Part shown: positions 10,380 to 20,799 of the stretch, piece after piece
How the letters are laid out: every line of letters begins with the position of its first letter
How positions within the stretch are numbered: position 1 is the stretch's first letter
Origin: Lamellibrachia satsuma
Taxonomy: Eukaryota > Annelida > Polychaeta > Sabellida > Siboglinidae
DNA length: 64,000 nt
Reading direction: 5' to 3'
NCBI GenBank assembly: GCA_033239005.1
Contig: BSQZ01000105.1
Location: 1,183,501-1,247,500 of the forward strand
Made by a program: the position numbers and the translations under genes
The notes under the pieces: model-generated
What the model was told of the DNA's origin: nothing
Database searches by the model: none
What the model saw: only the letters and a program-made list of their open reading frames with translations

Positions 10380-11110
10380 AGTAATTCTTCTTGGTAACCG
10401 CCCAATATTTGATGCAATTTTATGAGCCCCAATGTACCGGAATGTCTTCCGTGTACCAAAGGCGTTCAACAGTACAACTACGTTCGAATAGTAACTTACT
10501 TGTATCCTTGGGCTACACACTCATCATGGGTGCATGGCTCTAGTTTGGTGAATTTCACACTTGTGTCAAAGGTTGACGCAAACTCCTTCCCATCAGGTGG
10601 TGTTTCCTTTCCGATGTGATCGACCAGGAAGTTGAACAGCTCTTTTTTGTTGGACTCAACCTGGAGGAATTACTGCCACTTTCTAGGAAGTGATGTTGTT
10701 GCCATAACCCGTCTACGTTGCCCGGTTCCTCTACTTGTTCGAGTGCTTTGTTGATTGTGTTCTTGATATAGCAGTTTACCTATTTCAGGACCATACACCT
10801 GAGTAGCGCGACTGGATTATCGGTGAATCCCACTGCCCCTCCATCTCCCTTTATGACCTCATTCAGCTGTTCGTGGTTTTGATCCAGTGCCATTGATGAG
10901 ACGGTGTGTCTTGTCTTTTGCACAGTGAAGTGAATAAAGCGGTAAACACTTGTGTCCTTCAACTGGATCATGTTTGTGATATGGACTGGCACCCACCTTG
11001 CGTAGTGCGTACGATCCATGGCAAATAACCACGGGGCCAACGTTCCGATCATTTCCAGATACAACTGGAAGTTATCTTCCCTCAGAGATCTCACAAACTG
11101 CATGACAAGG
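10380..11110 (-). pseudogene. Relic of an unnamed repetitive gene family of invertebrate genomes
   Basis: The first minus-strand segment (11103-10780) carries FVRSLREDNFQLY, PWLFAMDRTHYARWVPVHI, HFTVQKTRHT and KGDGGAVGFTDNP. After an apparent deletion, 10650-10510 gives KKELFNFLVDHIGK and LEPCTHDE. Then 10480-10390 gives VVVLLNAFGT and FRYIGAHKIAS. I recognise these blocks, in this order, from long uncharacterised proteins that are multicopy in cnidarian, mollusc and echinoderm genomes; the function is unknown to me. Stops and lost segments show the copy is dead. It abuts the gypsy pol relic on the same strand. Confidence 0.6.
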
Positions 11111-13009
11111 AGCTCGAGTGAGATTGTCCTATAGTATAGGAACTGTTGCGAACTTCAGACTGTGCTTTGTACCATTCACGGGATGTAGGCAGGGCATCGT
11201 CGGCAAGATGCATGTCAAGATACTGTTGGTACGCAGCTCTCTGTAGACCACTGAGACTAGCGGCTGTTACATGATGGGCCCATCTTGTCCGTGTCCGCCC
11301 TCCAGATTGGAGTTTGCCCTACCTGACGTTGTTATATTTGCTTCGACCAGAGAACTTGACCACCTACTACCATCAAGCCAGTCACCTACTGCGATTTGTT
11401 TTTCATGCTATGTTGTCGTGCATTTCAGGCTAAATTATGCTGATAAATGATCATGTAATTGCGTACCCGTCGACTTCGTGCATCACCCAAATCCGTGACA
11501 ACTTGGTATTGTATTGTTTTCTCATTTCCGTCTGACTCCTCCAGCTCGCCCAATACAACATTTTAAAGCAACGAGTGCATAAAACCAGTATCATTCGATA
11601 AGGTATTTATTATATGGGTTCATAACTAACACATCAAAGCGGTAATATACCTTCTGTTACAGCGCAACGCAGCTCAAATGCTGGCCGCTGCATTTTCCCG
11701 AGCCCCTTAAAACAAAAACAAAGATGGCCGATTATTAGCCTATGTGATATTAAGTACAGTAACTACAATATTAAGTCAATAGATATTGTCGAAAATAATA
11801 GGCCAATTTACCTGATCGCCTTCAATTGTTCTATTTCATACAAAATGGGTGCTATTTTGCATACATGCGAATGAGGTAATCATCCAATCACATTAACTTT
11901 TTATCTTAATCGATTCCTCGTGTTCTAAAACCATATGCTAGCATTTTAAACCACTAAAATATTAATTAGAAGTGAAGATACGCCCACAGAAATGTATTTC
12001 GGAATTTCATTGCGGTCATTTATAATATAGTGCCATGCTCCCTTAAAATGCAAATTTCGTTGGGGTCCACCTCTCAGTTTTCTGAGAACTTGTCATAGCA
12101 GATATGTGCCAAATTTGCCAAAATTGTATCACAATCTGAACAATCCATGTGCTAAGACGCTCTACTAGTAGATTGTTCTCTGGGTCAGCGAACATTCCAG
12201 GACAGCACCGCCGCGATCGGGGTGTTATTTTCTTGAACTATAATGTGCTTTCATATGCCTGCTATATTGCGTACGATGCCTTAGTCTTTTCTGTATTTCA
12301 TCAGCTGTCAACAAAAGAAAGAGGCATTTGTTGTAATTTTACAATAACACGAAACACTAAAACACCACCACAGCCAATGAATGTGCAAATATGTATAGTG
12401 AACGCTTTCATTTTATAACATTTCACCAGAACGAGTCAAAGAAAGTGGTATTTTATTTTGCAAGGTATATTTTATAACTCCAATTAAAGTTCAACAGCTT
12501 TAATAACCTGATGTACTACCGTAGTATTTGTGTGACGTACACATCCGTTCGTCTTGTTACTGTGCTCGAAAAGAATATTATCCTAGGGATGGGGCAAGAC
12601 GGTTTGTTGGGGTATTATTACCGGCCTGTTATGCGACATATCTATACATATAGGCTATCTGTCTGTATCAAGCGACTCTGTGGTCTTGGAATTTAGCATA
12701 GAAGCCATCACTCAGAAAATGTTGCGCTGTCGTTGGCCCGTTGATGCGACTGGTTTTTTGCTGAGCAACGTACCTTGACCGATTCTGCGAGAAGTCATAG
12801 ACTGGCGCACATTAAACAACTTTACTTGCGCGGTTCAATTTTGGAATCGGTTCAACAACTGTTGGCGACGGTCAAATCAACATGCGAGTTTTGTTGCGGA
12901 CCAGCGTACATTGTACGACTGATCAGTTTTAAGTCAATCAGGCACGCGATACTTAATTACTTAGGTTTACTTAGGTTCTTCCTGACCATAGGCGGTGGCC
13001 TCGGTGGTT
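11111..13009. other. Non-coding stretch
   Basis: About 1.9 kb, AT-rich in the middle. No gene, RNA or tandem repeat recognised; short open frames at 12149-12418 and 12511-12696 lack any recognisable motif. Confidence 0.35.
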
Positions 13010-14810
13010 AGATCATCAACTTTCCCTTGGAATACTCTACGACTTCCTGGTAAAGGCGGCTTTGTAGTTCTAGAGAAATTCCTCAGTACTCCAATGTCTA
13101 TCTAGGCGGTTTTTAAACGAGTTGACACTTGGGGCAGTTGCAAATACTTCCGGTAGATCATTCCATAATCTGGTAACTCTAAGTGAGAAGCTTTATTTTG
13201 TAACCTTTGTACGAGCACGTTCTATATACAATTTCAAACTATGACTCCTTGTTCCTTCAATTTATCACTTTGTGCAGCTTAACAATGCTAGATATATCAC
13301 GGTCATATTTCCCTTGAAGCAGTTTATATACCTCAATCATATCACCACAAGTTCGTCTATATGCATGTGTGGCAAGTTTCAATATTTCCTCGCAAGTAAT
13401 ATCCTTCATACCAGGAAGCTGCTTTGTTGCGCGTCTCTGCACATTTTCGATGGCTATATGGATATTGATATTGCATAATCTAGATGATTCCTAACTAAAG
13501 CTTTATATAATGGCAAGAAATTGTGTTGATTTAGGGTTGTAAATGTCGTTCTGATAACTGCCATGATACTGTTTGCTTTGTTTATTTTTTGGTTGATGTT
13601 TTTATCAAACTCTAGGTTTGAATCAGTAGTAACCCCAATGTCTTTTTGTTTTTCTATTTCTCCTAATTTATGGGCAGTATTATCTATCTTCAGGTTATAA
13701 GTATACTCTTGTATTGTTTTCCCTACGTGCGTCAAATTACATTTATCTCGGTGGAACCTTAATAACCATTGACTTGACCTTGATGTTAACTAATCTAAAT
13801 CGTTCTGTAGTCTATTCTGGTCATTTAACAAGATTTAACAAGATTTGCCATCCAAGCCAAAGGCCCAGATGGCAAGTGGACAAGGAAGCCACTGGTTTAT
13901 CGAGAGTCCAAATCAAATGCAATATCAATAGTCATTTGGACTATTAATAGTTTGGAAAACCTTTGTATCATTAGCAAACATAAATACATTCGAAACTATA
14001 TATTCTCCGGAAGATCATTTATGTATAAAACAAATAGGATCGGTCCTAAGACACTGCCCTGTGGAATACCACTTGCTACATTTGCCGACTCAGAGATTAT
14101 ACCATTTACACTGAGCTGTTGTACACGGTCAGACAAGAACGCCTAGATCCATCTTAGTGTGTAATATTCTATGCCATACGATTTAAGTTTGCCTATCAAT
14201 CTTTTATGAGGAACGTTGTCGAATGCTTTCATGAAGTCTAAATATACTACGTCTATAGATTCTCCTGTATCTAAAGCTTTGGTCCATTTAATAGTTAGAG
14301 TACCATAGAACGACCTTTAATAAAACCAAACTGTTGCGTACTGAATAATTTATTTCTCATCATATGATTGACAATATGGCCTCTGACACAATGTTCCACA
14401 CATCTGCATATTATACTTGTTAAGCGGACGGGTCTATAATTTCCTGCCTTTTTTCGATTACCCTTCTTTTACATGGCTGAGATCCTTCCCTGTTTCACCC
14501 ACAGTAAGTGAATTTTTAAATAATCTAGCTAGTGGTTTACATAACTTATTAGATAACTCTTTCAACAACATATGATGAACACCATCTGGTCCTACTGTTT
14601 ACACACATTAAGATTATTAAGTTTTTGTTTAATCATTTCCTCATCAATAGTCAATTCTTCCAGGAATATGAGGGATATCACCATCTGGCTCTATAGTAAA
14701 ACACTTGGAAAAAAATTGCTAAGACATCTGCCTTTTCCCAATCAGAAAAAATATTTCTATAAATATTTTCATACCCATTCAATATCTTGAAAACTTCAAT
14801 TTAACAGCCT
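13010..14810 (-). pseudogene. Decayed CR1-like LINE RT
   Basis: On the minus strand the RT core reads [21 protein letters not shown] (about 14085-14025). The catalytic block follows with FAND where FADD is expected, then a nested insertion (13827-13930). After it come RLQNDL, LRFHRDKCNLTHVG, KQKDIGVTTDSNLEFD and PLYKALVRNHLDY (13735-13454), then QRRATKQLPG and DMIEVYKLLQGKYD (13442-13257). Upstream RT blocks lie at about 14650-14160 (thumb and palm fragments with a DxxKAFD-type region). A short piece at 14745-14810 resembles the C-terminal region of the copy at 26.8-27.1 kb. Stops and the active-site change make it inactive. Confidence 0.8.
13827..13930 (-). mobile_element. Nested, severely truncated LINE 3' tail with 7-bp TSD
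   Basis: A 104-bp insert is flanked by the direct repeat gtcattt (13820-13826 and 13931-13937). In minus orientation it carries the same 3'-UTR segment seen at 26.7, 33.4 and 47.5 kb, and ends in two copies of a short repeat containing ATCTTGTTAA. This is the signature of target-primed reverse transcription with strong 5' truncation. It interrupts the host RT frame between the catalytic block and the NDL block. Confidence 0.8.
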
Positions 14811-15059
14811 TGTCTCTAGGGTTGTTAAATCACATTCTTTCAGTCGTCCGTCGTAATAAAGTGCGTATGTTGGTCAAAGACGAATTTATGACCAAGGACA
14901 TTGAATGGTGAGCATATGTGAGTACTGGCTGAAAGGCTGGCGATATGAAGTTTCACATTACTATAGAATAGCACATATAAAGGAAGGGTCTTCTTTAATG
15001 TGAATTGAAATAATAACGAATGAATGAATAAATGAGTGGATGAGAGAGAGTGATCGAGA

Positions 15060-15062
<3 letters not shown>
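14811..15062. other. Non-coding stretch
   Basis: Nothing recognised before the (TA)n tract. Confidence 0.3.

Positions 15063-15146
<84 letters not shown>
15063..15146. repeat. (TA)n microsatellite
   Basis: Pure AT dinucleotide run of about 84 bp, downstream of the gene A 3' end. Confidence 0.97.
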
Positions 15147-15149
<3 letters not shown>

Positions 15150-15199
15150 GTACGTATCTTGGGGAAGTATTACTATGACAACTTAATGTGTTAGCAACC

Positions 15200-15205
15200 T
15201 TTATT
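15200..15205 (-). terminator. Candidate poly(A) signal of gene A
   Basis: AATAAA on the minus strand about 255 bp past the gene A stop codon. It is a plausible cleavage signal; no transcript supports it. Confidence 0.4.
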
Positions 15206-15460
15206 GCGTCGATGTAGATGAGACTGTAGGTGTTACTGGCATTGACAATATTGTGATAATTAAGCAATGACATTATATCATTGGTGATGACGAATGTAAT
15301 AGTTAAACATGGTATACTGCTTACAATCGGTGGTAGCGAACGTATTTGTTAAACATGAGATTGAACACCCGAAAATAAGCTGACCCACATCATTCATCCA
15401 TGTCACTTATGTTGACAAGTAATTCACTTTCATTTGTTCAATGTTGCTATTTATATATTC

Positions 15461-16347
15461 CTATTCTGCTTTTACAGTTTCGGAATCTTCGCTTTCGCCT
15501 GGAGATACGTCATCTCCATTTTCATCCTCTTCATTTTCTTCGGGTGTTTCTTCGTCTATTTCTTCGTTGTCCTCGTCGTTATCGTCTTCTTCGGCACTCG
15601 CCAATTCCCCGTCTTTGTCTTCGTCTTTCTCTTCTTCGACTCCTTCTTCGGGTGTTTCCTCTGGCTTTTCGTCATTTGATTCCTCTGTTTCTTCATCGTC
15701 ATCACCATCGTCTTCCTCGGCACTTGCCAATTCTCCGTCTTTGTCTTCGTCTTCTTCTTCTGGTGTTTCCGCCGGTTTGAGTTCATTAGACTCGTCAGTT
15801 TCTTCGTCTTCCTCATTATCATCGTCTTCTAGTATTTCGTCCGTATTCAGTTCATTAGACTCCTCGGTTTCTTCGTCTTCTTCGTCATCAATGTCATCGG
15901 GAATTTCTTCCGGCTTCAGTTCAATTGAATCGTCGGATTCTTCGTCTTCCTCATCATCGGGAATTTCCTCCGGCTTCAGTTCATTAGATTCGTCGGTTTC
16001 CTCGTCTTCCTCGTCGTCGACGTCATCGGGAATTTCTTCCGGTTTCAATTCATTAGATTCGTCGGTTTCTTCGTCTTCCTCGTCGTCGACGTCATCGGGA
16101 ATTTCCTCCGGCTTCAATTCATTAGATTCGTCGGTTTCTTCGCCTTCCTCGTCGGCGACGTCATCGGGAATTTCCTCCGGCTTCAGTTCATTAGACTCGT
16201 CAGTTTCTTCGTCTTCCTCGTTATTGTCGTCTTCGGCGCTAGCCAATTCACCGTCTTTGTCTTCGTCTTCCTCGTTGACGTCAGGTTCTTCGTTGTTAGA
16301 TGGCAAAATGCTCGCCTCCTCGGTCTCCGCTGCCACCTGCTCTGAGG
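15461..16347 (-). CDS. Gene A exon 5: acidic repeat domain and stop
   Basis: Acceptor ttttatttggcag; 887 nt, entered in phase 1, ending at a TAG (15461-15463). About seven copies of a roughly 22-residue unit (core ETDESNELKPEEIPDDV, partly diverged toward the end) and three copies of EDKDGELASAE are present. The tail is dominated by Glu and Asp with hardly any hydrophobics and no Cys, so it should be disordered and strongly negative, able to bind Ca2+ or cationic partners. The reverse strand shows a long Ser-rich open frame that is only a by-product of the GAA/GAC codons. Confidence 0.88.
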
Positions 16348-19300
16348 CTGCCAAATAAAAACTCGTTACTGCATAGCGAATACGATAAACAAAATCAACA
16401 TGCATTCGTTTGATTTAATACTAGTGTAATCGTTTTGACGCATGGGTAAATGGAATGTTTTATTCGTTTATGGAATGTTTTATTCGTTTATGGAGTGTTT
16501 TATTCGTCATTTATTCAGCAACAAAAAGTTAAAGAAGTGGGGCACTTTTAAGCAATGACGAATTGGTATAATTGTAAGGCATCGTTTTACCGTAACGTAG
16601 CCGATATCATATTTATTTTATATCTATAAATTATTTAATTAATGTAATCACTGCTGAGCTGTTACAGAATAAAGTAGTCGGTTAGTATAATTGTTACGTA
16701 GATGGCAGGTGTTATAACTTTTTATGGCATCTCGAATTTTATATTATCAATTTGACCATAATTTATATTTTACATTTTATTTATGTACACCAGGCATACG
16801 TCACGTTTGCGCATAATTATGCAACAAGTGGTTATGTAATTTTGCAACATCTTAACATATCAGTATATTTCTTATTGCATAACTTTAAACTAATGACATG
16901 TCTTAACATACCAATTTCTACAGGTACTCCCGCGATTAATCCTGCGGGATCACATGAGTTGCATTTAATTATAGTTATTAATTAAATGAATAATTCTTGG
17001 TATGATTGCAGCTGAATACACTTGTTATTATTATTGTTGTTATTGTTATTGTTATTATTACTATTATTATTATTGTTGTTGTTGTTATTGTTATTATTAT
17101 TACTAATATTATTATTGTTATTATTATTATTATTATATCTTACATGACGACGTCTCAGGAGAGAACGTGGACGTCTCAGGTGCATCGGTGATGGTCGTGT
17201 CGTACTCGTGGTCGTCACTAATGAAAGGTGATGAAGACGGTGTCATTGGGGTTGTGACAGGAGCTGTAGTGGGGATTGCTAAAACACCAAAAAAGAAACG
17301 GAATTAGTGATGCTACTTTACAATATTGATTGATTTATTTCAGTTCCAAGGACCCAGTAACAGGACTGATGGTTTATTTCCTAGAGCCCGTCTCTAGAGT
17401 TCCATGCGTAGGATACTTTACTTCCCCTGGCATAGACATAGGTAGAAGGGACCAACGGATTCTAGTGTATCTTCTGAAAGACACAGGCAAGACGGGGTAA
17501 ACGAAATTACCCACGTTTAGAAACGAGACCAGGTGGTTTCGAACCCCGGTCCCTTCAACCGACACTCCGAAGCCCTGCCACACGAGCCACCCCGCCCCAT
17601 AGTACCAAGACCTTCTTTCATGCCAATTGTGTCATATCTCCAGCTTTTTCTTCTTTTCACTTAATGTCCTTCTTTTTGATGAATTCCTACTAAGCCTTAC
17701 ATATAATTTCGATGTAGAGCCTACACCTAAATAATTTAAATACTCGATCATGTTAAACGTTTTGTTCTGGGCATCAGATATGCCAATATAACGCTACTGC
17801 ATCTACCCAGTGTAATAAATATGTCAAACAAATCTCCATTACGAACTCCTACATTCAGGGCAATTTTGAAATGAATGATCCCCGTGAGACATGTTAGCAT
17901 GAAGGGATGGCCAAGCAAGTATAATGATCCCCGTGAGACATGTCAGCATCAACGGATGGCCAAACAAGTACAATGATCCCGGTGCGATATGTTAGCATCA
18001 ACGGATGGCTAAACAAGTACAATGATCCCGGTGCGATATGTTAGCATCATCGGATGGCCAAACAAGTACATTCATTCGCATTGCATTGGATTACTTTTAC
18101 GTGAGTATTCGTTTTGCGCCAAAGTGCTGCCACCTTCACGTAGCTTCATAAAATGTTAGTAAATACAGCGAGTGTTGGGAAAAACAGGATAGGGGACTAT
18201 CACAATTATCAACCTGAATACTGTAGTCGATAACTGGTAACACGCCTATCGTATATAGGATGGACATTTATTATACGCATTCTACAGGTATGAGGCTGAA
18301 GACGTAGTGGATTGATCGCTTATATAGAGTGTATTCTTAGGATTACAGCCGCAGAATACAGTGGTAGAGAGACAGAGATAAACAATATGGACCAATGTAC
18401 ACATATATCCACATTAGCAATATTGTCACTATGGTTGATTGATTAAGACGAGATGTCTTTTCGAATGACTTCTTTGTAAATTGTGAAAATACACACGTTG
18501 ACAAATGGGCCTCCTGAAACCGAAGCTCCAGCGTCGTCCGAAACGGAAGGGATAAACCTTCTTCAACACACACGAGGAACCCGGTAGACACTTGACTTTC
18601 TGGAATGAAATAAAAAAATGTCAGTTACGTACATATTAGCATTTCAACAAAGCATCGAAATATAGGAGACCTTGCTTGTAATCTGTGCCTGTACCGTTCA
18701 CCGGGCCGGGTGCCGAATCGAGGGTATGTTTCGTTTTGTTGCGTCTATAACAGTTTATGATGTGGCGGTGACATATGTGCTGGTATTGTATAAACCGAAC
18801 TGTTTATAGGATGAGAACAGCATTCTGACAATGACAGCGACTGCTCATTCTGTGGAGAGATCGCTACCTCGTGAATTCAAAGCTCGTGTTTACTTCCCTG
18901 CGATGATACAATTGTTTCTGATGGAACACTAGTGTTCCGAAGTTACGTACCTTGCATGGGTCGAGGCAGATGCACAAGCGACACGGTCCCAGGCCAGGAC
19001 TGATGCTCACTTTGTTTTCGTCGCATGGTGGGCATTTATTTGGTCGACATGCAATCAGTGGGCGGCGTAGTCCACCGTGGCCGCCAAAGAAAACTGCAAA
19101 AAGCAACACGGGTTTGATATAAACAACATCGAAACTACGTTGGTAACAGGTTGCTTTGCAAACAGTAACTACTTATTAACCAAGCGTTCCAGCTGGTCGA
19201 ATACTTGTTTTTATCGAGTATGCTGTAAACATGTTCCACGTGTTCCTAACTCATATAAAGCTGTTTATACATATAGCGAGATATTTGAATTGAAGAAACA

Positions 19301-19880
19301 TTTATTAAATATGGTAGGATTACAGAATTGCAGTATTTTTCTTGTTTTTTTTTTATTTTAATGTCGGGCCTATTAAATATGTTCCACATACAAGATACTT
19401 TATGTCAGTTGGAAATATGCTGTCGTGTGAAAGAGATACCATGTAACCTTAGTCCAATTCAGCAATATGTTGAAGGTGAAAATGTTATTTTTTAGTCTTA
19501 TAGTTAGTTGAGACCAAATCATAACTTTGCTAATGAACCAATTTATGTTCTACCCCCGGTAGTTGTTAATGCATCTGTTTCCGTTATGTTGCCCAAAATT
19601 GAGAACGCACGTGTATGTTGATAGCAATTTAGTCATGAACCACTGAAATAACCACACTGAAATATTAAAGGTACACTTAGCGTTTGTATCAATAACACAG
19701 CATTGTTTTCACAAGCCTTTTTCAAACAGGAAACTCCTTACTGGGATGCGTGAGTACATATGATAATTCAGAATGTGATAATTATCGCAGCGCAGCACTC
19801 TGGGAAGTATACATACAGGCAGACGTTGATGATGCTACGACCAGCAAGAGGAAGGCGGCGAACGGAAGAGCGATCTTCAT
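15461..19880 (-). CDS. Gene A: secreted ten-cysteine-module protein with acidic repeat tail
   Basis: Five coding exons join in frame: 19880-19817, 19093-18951, 18599-18497, 17278-17144 and 16347-15461. All introns are GT-AG, with phases 1, 0, 1, 1. The 443-aa product has a signal peptide (residues 1-21, ending STSA). A cysteine-rich module follows at about 37-103, with spacing C-x4-C-x2-C-x13-C-x2-C-x-C-x3-C-x4-C-x5-C-x22-C. A Thr/Ser/Pro-rich linker covers about 104-148. A Glu/Asp-rich repetitive tail covers 149-443. It should be secreted. The CxxCxC core recalls antistasin-type protease inhibitors, but the fit is partial, so function is open; acidic repeats of this kind are also typical of calcium-binding matrix proteins. 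Signal length, phases and cysteine pattern match gene B at 55-64 kb. Confidence 0.85.
16451..16508. repeat. 20-bp tandem repeat (x3) in gene A intron
   Basis: tggaatgttttattcgttta is repeated three times, the last copy diverged, in the intron before the last exon of gene A. Confidence 0.85.
17022..17137. repeat. (TTA/TTG)n trinucleotide repeat
   Basis: Imperfect ATT/GTT triplet array beginning just inside the donor site of gene A exon 4, in the intron. Confidence 0.92.
17144..17278 (-). CDS. Gene A exon 4: Thr/Ser/Pro-rich linker
   Basis: 135 nt, phase 1 to 1, acceptor ttggtgttttag and donor TCAT|gtaaga. It encodes 45 residues rich in Thr, Pro, Ser and Asp (TTAPVTTPMTPSSSP ...), a likely O-glycosylated spacer between the cysteine module and the acidic tail. 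Confidence 0.8.
17335..17598 (-). mobile_element. tRNA-derived SINE-like element
   Basis: On the minus strand the head carries a tRNA-like A-box region (gtggctcgtgtggcag) and an exact B box GGTTCGAAACC about 40 bp on. A 180-bp body and an AT-rich end (gaactgaaataaatcaatc) follow. It lies inside gene A intron 4 in gene orientation. No other copy was noticed in the window. Confidence 0.7.
17874..18069. repeat. 49-bp minisatellite (x4)
   Basis: Four adjacent 49-bp units starting aatgatcccc/ggtg and ending caagta(c/t), with a few substitutions between copies, in gene A intron 4. Exactly 4 x 49 bp. Confidence 0.9.
18497..18599 (-). CDS. Gene A exon 3: second half of cysteine module
   Basis: 103 nt, phase 0 to 1; acceptor tttatttcattccag, donor CAAC|gtgtgt. 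It encodes KVKCLPGSSCVLKK, then a Phe/Arg-rich stretch and RRPIC. The C-x5-C-VLKK ... P-x-C layout is the same as the C-exons of gene B (CPPGNTCVLKK ... RPTC), with a longer spacer. Confidence 0.85.
18951..19093 (-). CDS. Gene A exon 2: first half of cysteine module
   Basis: 143 nt, phase 1 to 0; acceptor gctttttgcag, donor CAAG|gtacgt. It encodes 48 residues: a Phe/Gly-rich start, then seven cysteines (ACRPNKCPPC ... PCRLCICLDPCK). Length, phase and the terminal Cys-Lys before the donor match the N-exons of gene B. Confidence 0.87.
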
Positions 19881-19897
19881 GGTTCCGCTTGTAACAC
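19817..19897 (-). CDS. Gene A exon 1b: start codon and signal peptide
   Basis: Acceptor cttatttcag, 17 nt of leader, then ATG at 19880. Its 64 coding nt (21 codons plus one base) encode MKIALPFAAFLLLVVASSTS plus A, a clear signal peptide. Donor TCTGCCT|gtatgt. The gene B signal exon also has 64 coding nt. Confidence 0.87.
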
Positions 19898-20190
19898 CTG
19901 AAATAAGTCTCATTAGAACATAGCAACTCCGCAAAATCGTACTCATCTGACGCGCTATGCTTTATACTAGTCGACAAATATCTCACAAAATGTGCTTTTT
20001 TATATAGCGAAGTATCCATTCATTGGGACTGCTCAAAACGCTAGACTTCTCTGGAAAGCATTCAACCACGCTACAATTACTGCACGACGACTACATGTCA
20101 ACGACATATCCACCACTTTTTGTAGCCAGCTACTCATTTACCACTGAATGAACTGTGGAAACGTGTGGTGAACAAAGTTGTCAACGCTTC

Positions 20191-20260
20191 GGCAGCGAGA
20201 GGATTCGAACCCGGGTTCTTTCGATTGAGAGTCCGACGTTCTAACCACTACACCACTGCC
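20191..20260 (-). ncRNA. tRNA-Glu-like pseudogene or SINE head
   Basis: The minus strand shows a tRNA-like layout: A-box region TGGTGTAGTGGTTAG, a CTCTCAA anticodon loop (CTC, Glu) and B box GGTTCGAATCC. Outer bases could pair as an acceptor stem (GGCAGTG with CGCTGCC). The T stem does not pair and the anticodon stem is poor, so it is not a functional tRNA. It sits in gene A intron 1. Confidence 0.55.
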
Positions 20261-20716
20261 CCCTCCAACACAAGCTTCACCACACTCCAGTAGAATCTCT
20301 AAGTCAGTCACACAGAGAGTTGCAGTACGTCATCAAATTACATAATCGTGTATAAAACATTTACAGGATATGTTGTATCACTGTCTCTGTTGCGCCTTAA
20401 CTGCATGAATTGCCTCGCCATTGCTTCCTGGTTTCCGCTACATTCGCAATTCTTAATTTAGTTCTTAATTTATCTCAAGTTAGGAGCAACAGGTTGCCAC
20501 ACTGAAATATAGCAAAATTTACCATACAGTGATTTCGAATTTGAATTAATGAATTAATTATTACTGTTCTTGCGACATAAATAGTCGAGTCTAGTTTCAG
20601 AGATCACATTGTGACAAGGTTGTGTTCTGCTAACAAATTGAACCCTCAATTGTTGTCCTATTTGTTGTAGCATACAATCCACAACACCGAATCTGTGACG
20701 ATAAGACGACACTCAC

Positions 20717-20768
20717 CTGATCACCTGAATTTAATGTGTCGGGTCCACTTGAGGACAATTCACAGATG
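20717..20768 (-). other. Gene A 5'UTR exon (inferred)
   Basis: Downstream of the TATA box, ending at donor ATCAG|gtgagtg (exon end 20717). The start is set about 25-30 bp from the TATA box by convention. The layout (TATA, short non-coding exon, signal exon) is the same in gene B. Confidence 0.6.
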
Positions 20769-20790
20769 ATGATCGGCGGACGCAGGCGCT

Positions 20791-20798
20791 TTTTATAT
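20791..20798 (-). promoter_or_regulatory. TATA box of gene A
   Basis: ATATAAAA on the minus strand, about 25-30 bp before the inferred 5'UTR exon. Confidence 0.6.
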
Positions 20799-20799
20799 G

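Noticed and set aside
15441..15679. Hydrophobic Phe-rich frames over the gene A last exon
   Set aside because: They are further off-frame readings of the same GAA/GAC-rich repeat on the opposite strand.
15441..16358. Long Ser-rich open frame on the plus strand
   Set aside because: It is the complement of the acidic repeat exon of gene A. Splice sites, phase and signal-peptide linkage support only the minus strand.
20191..20260. Functional tRNA-Glu gene
   Set aside because: The T stem does not pair and the anticodon stem is mostly mismatched, so I list it as a pseudogene or SINE head.
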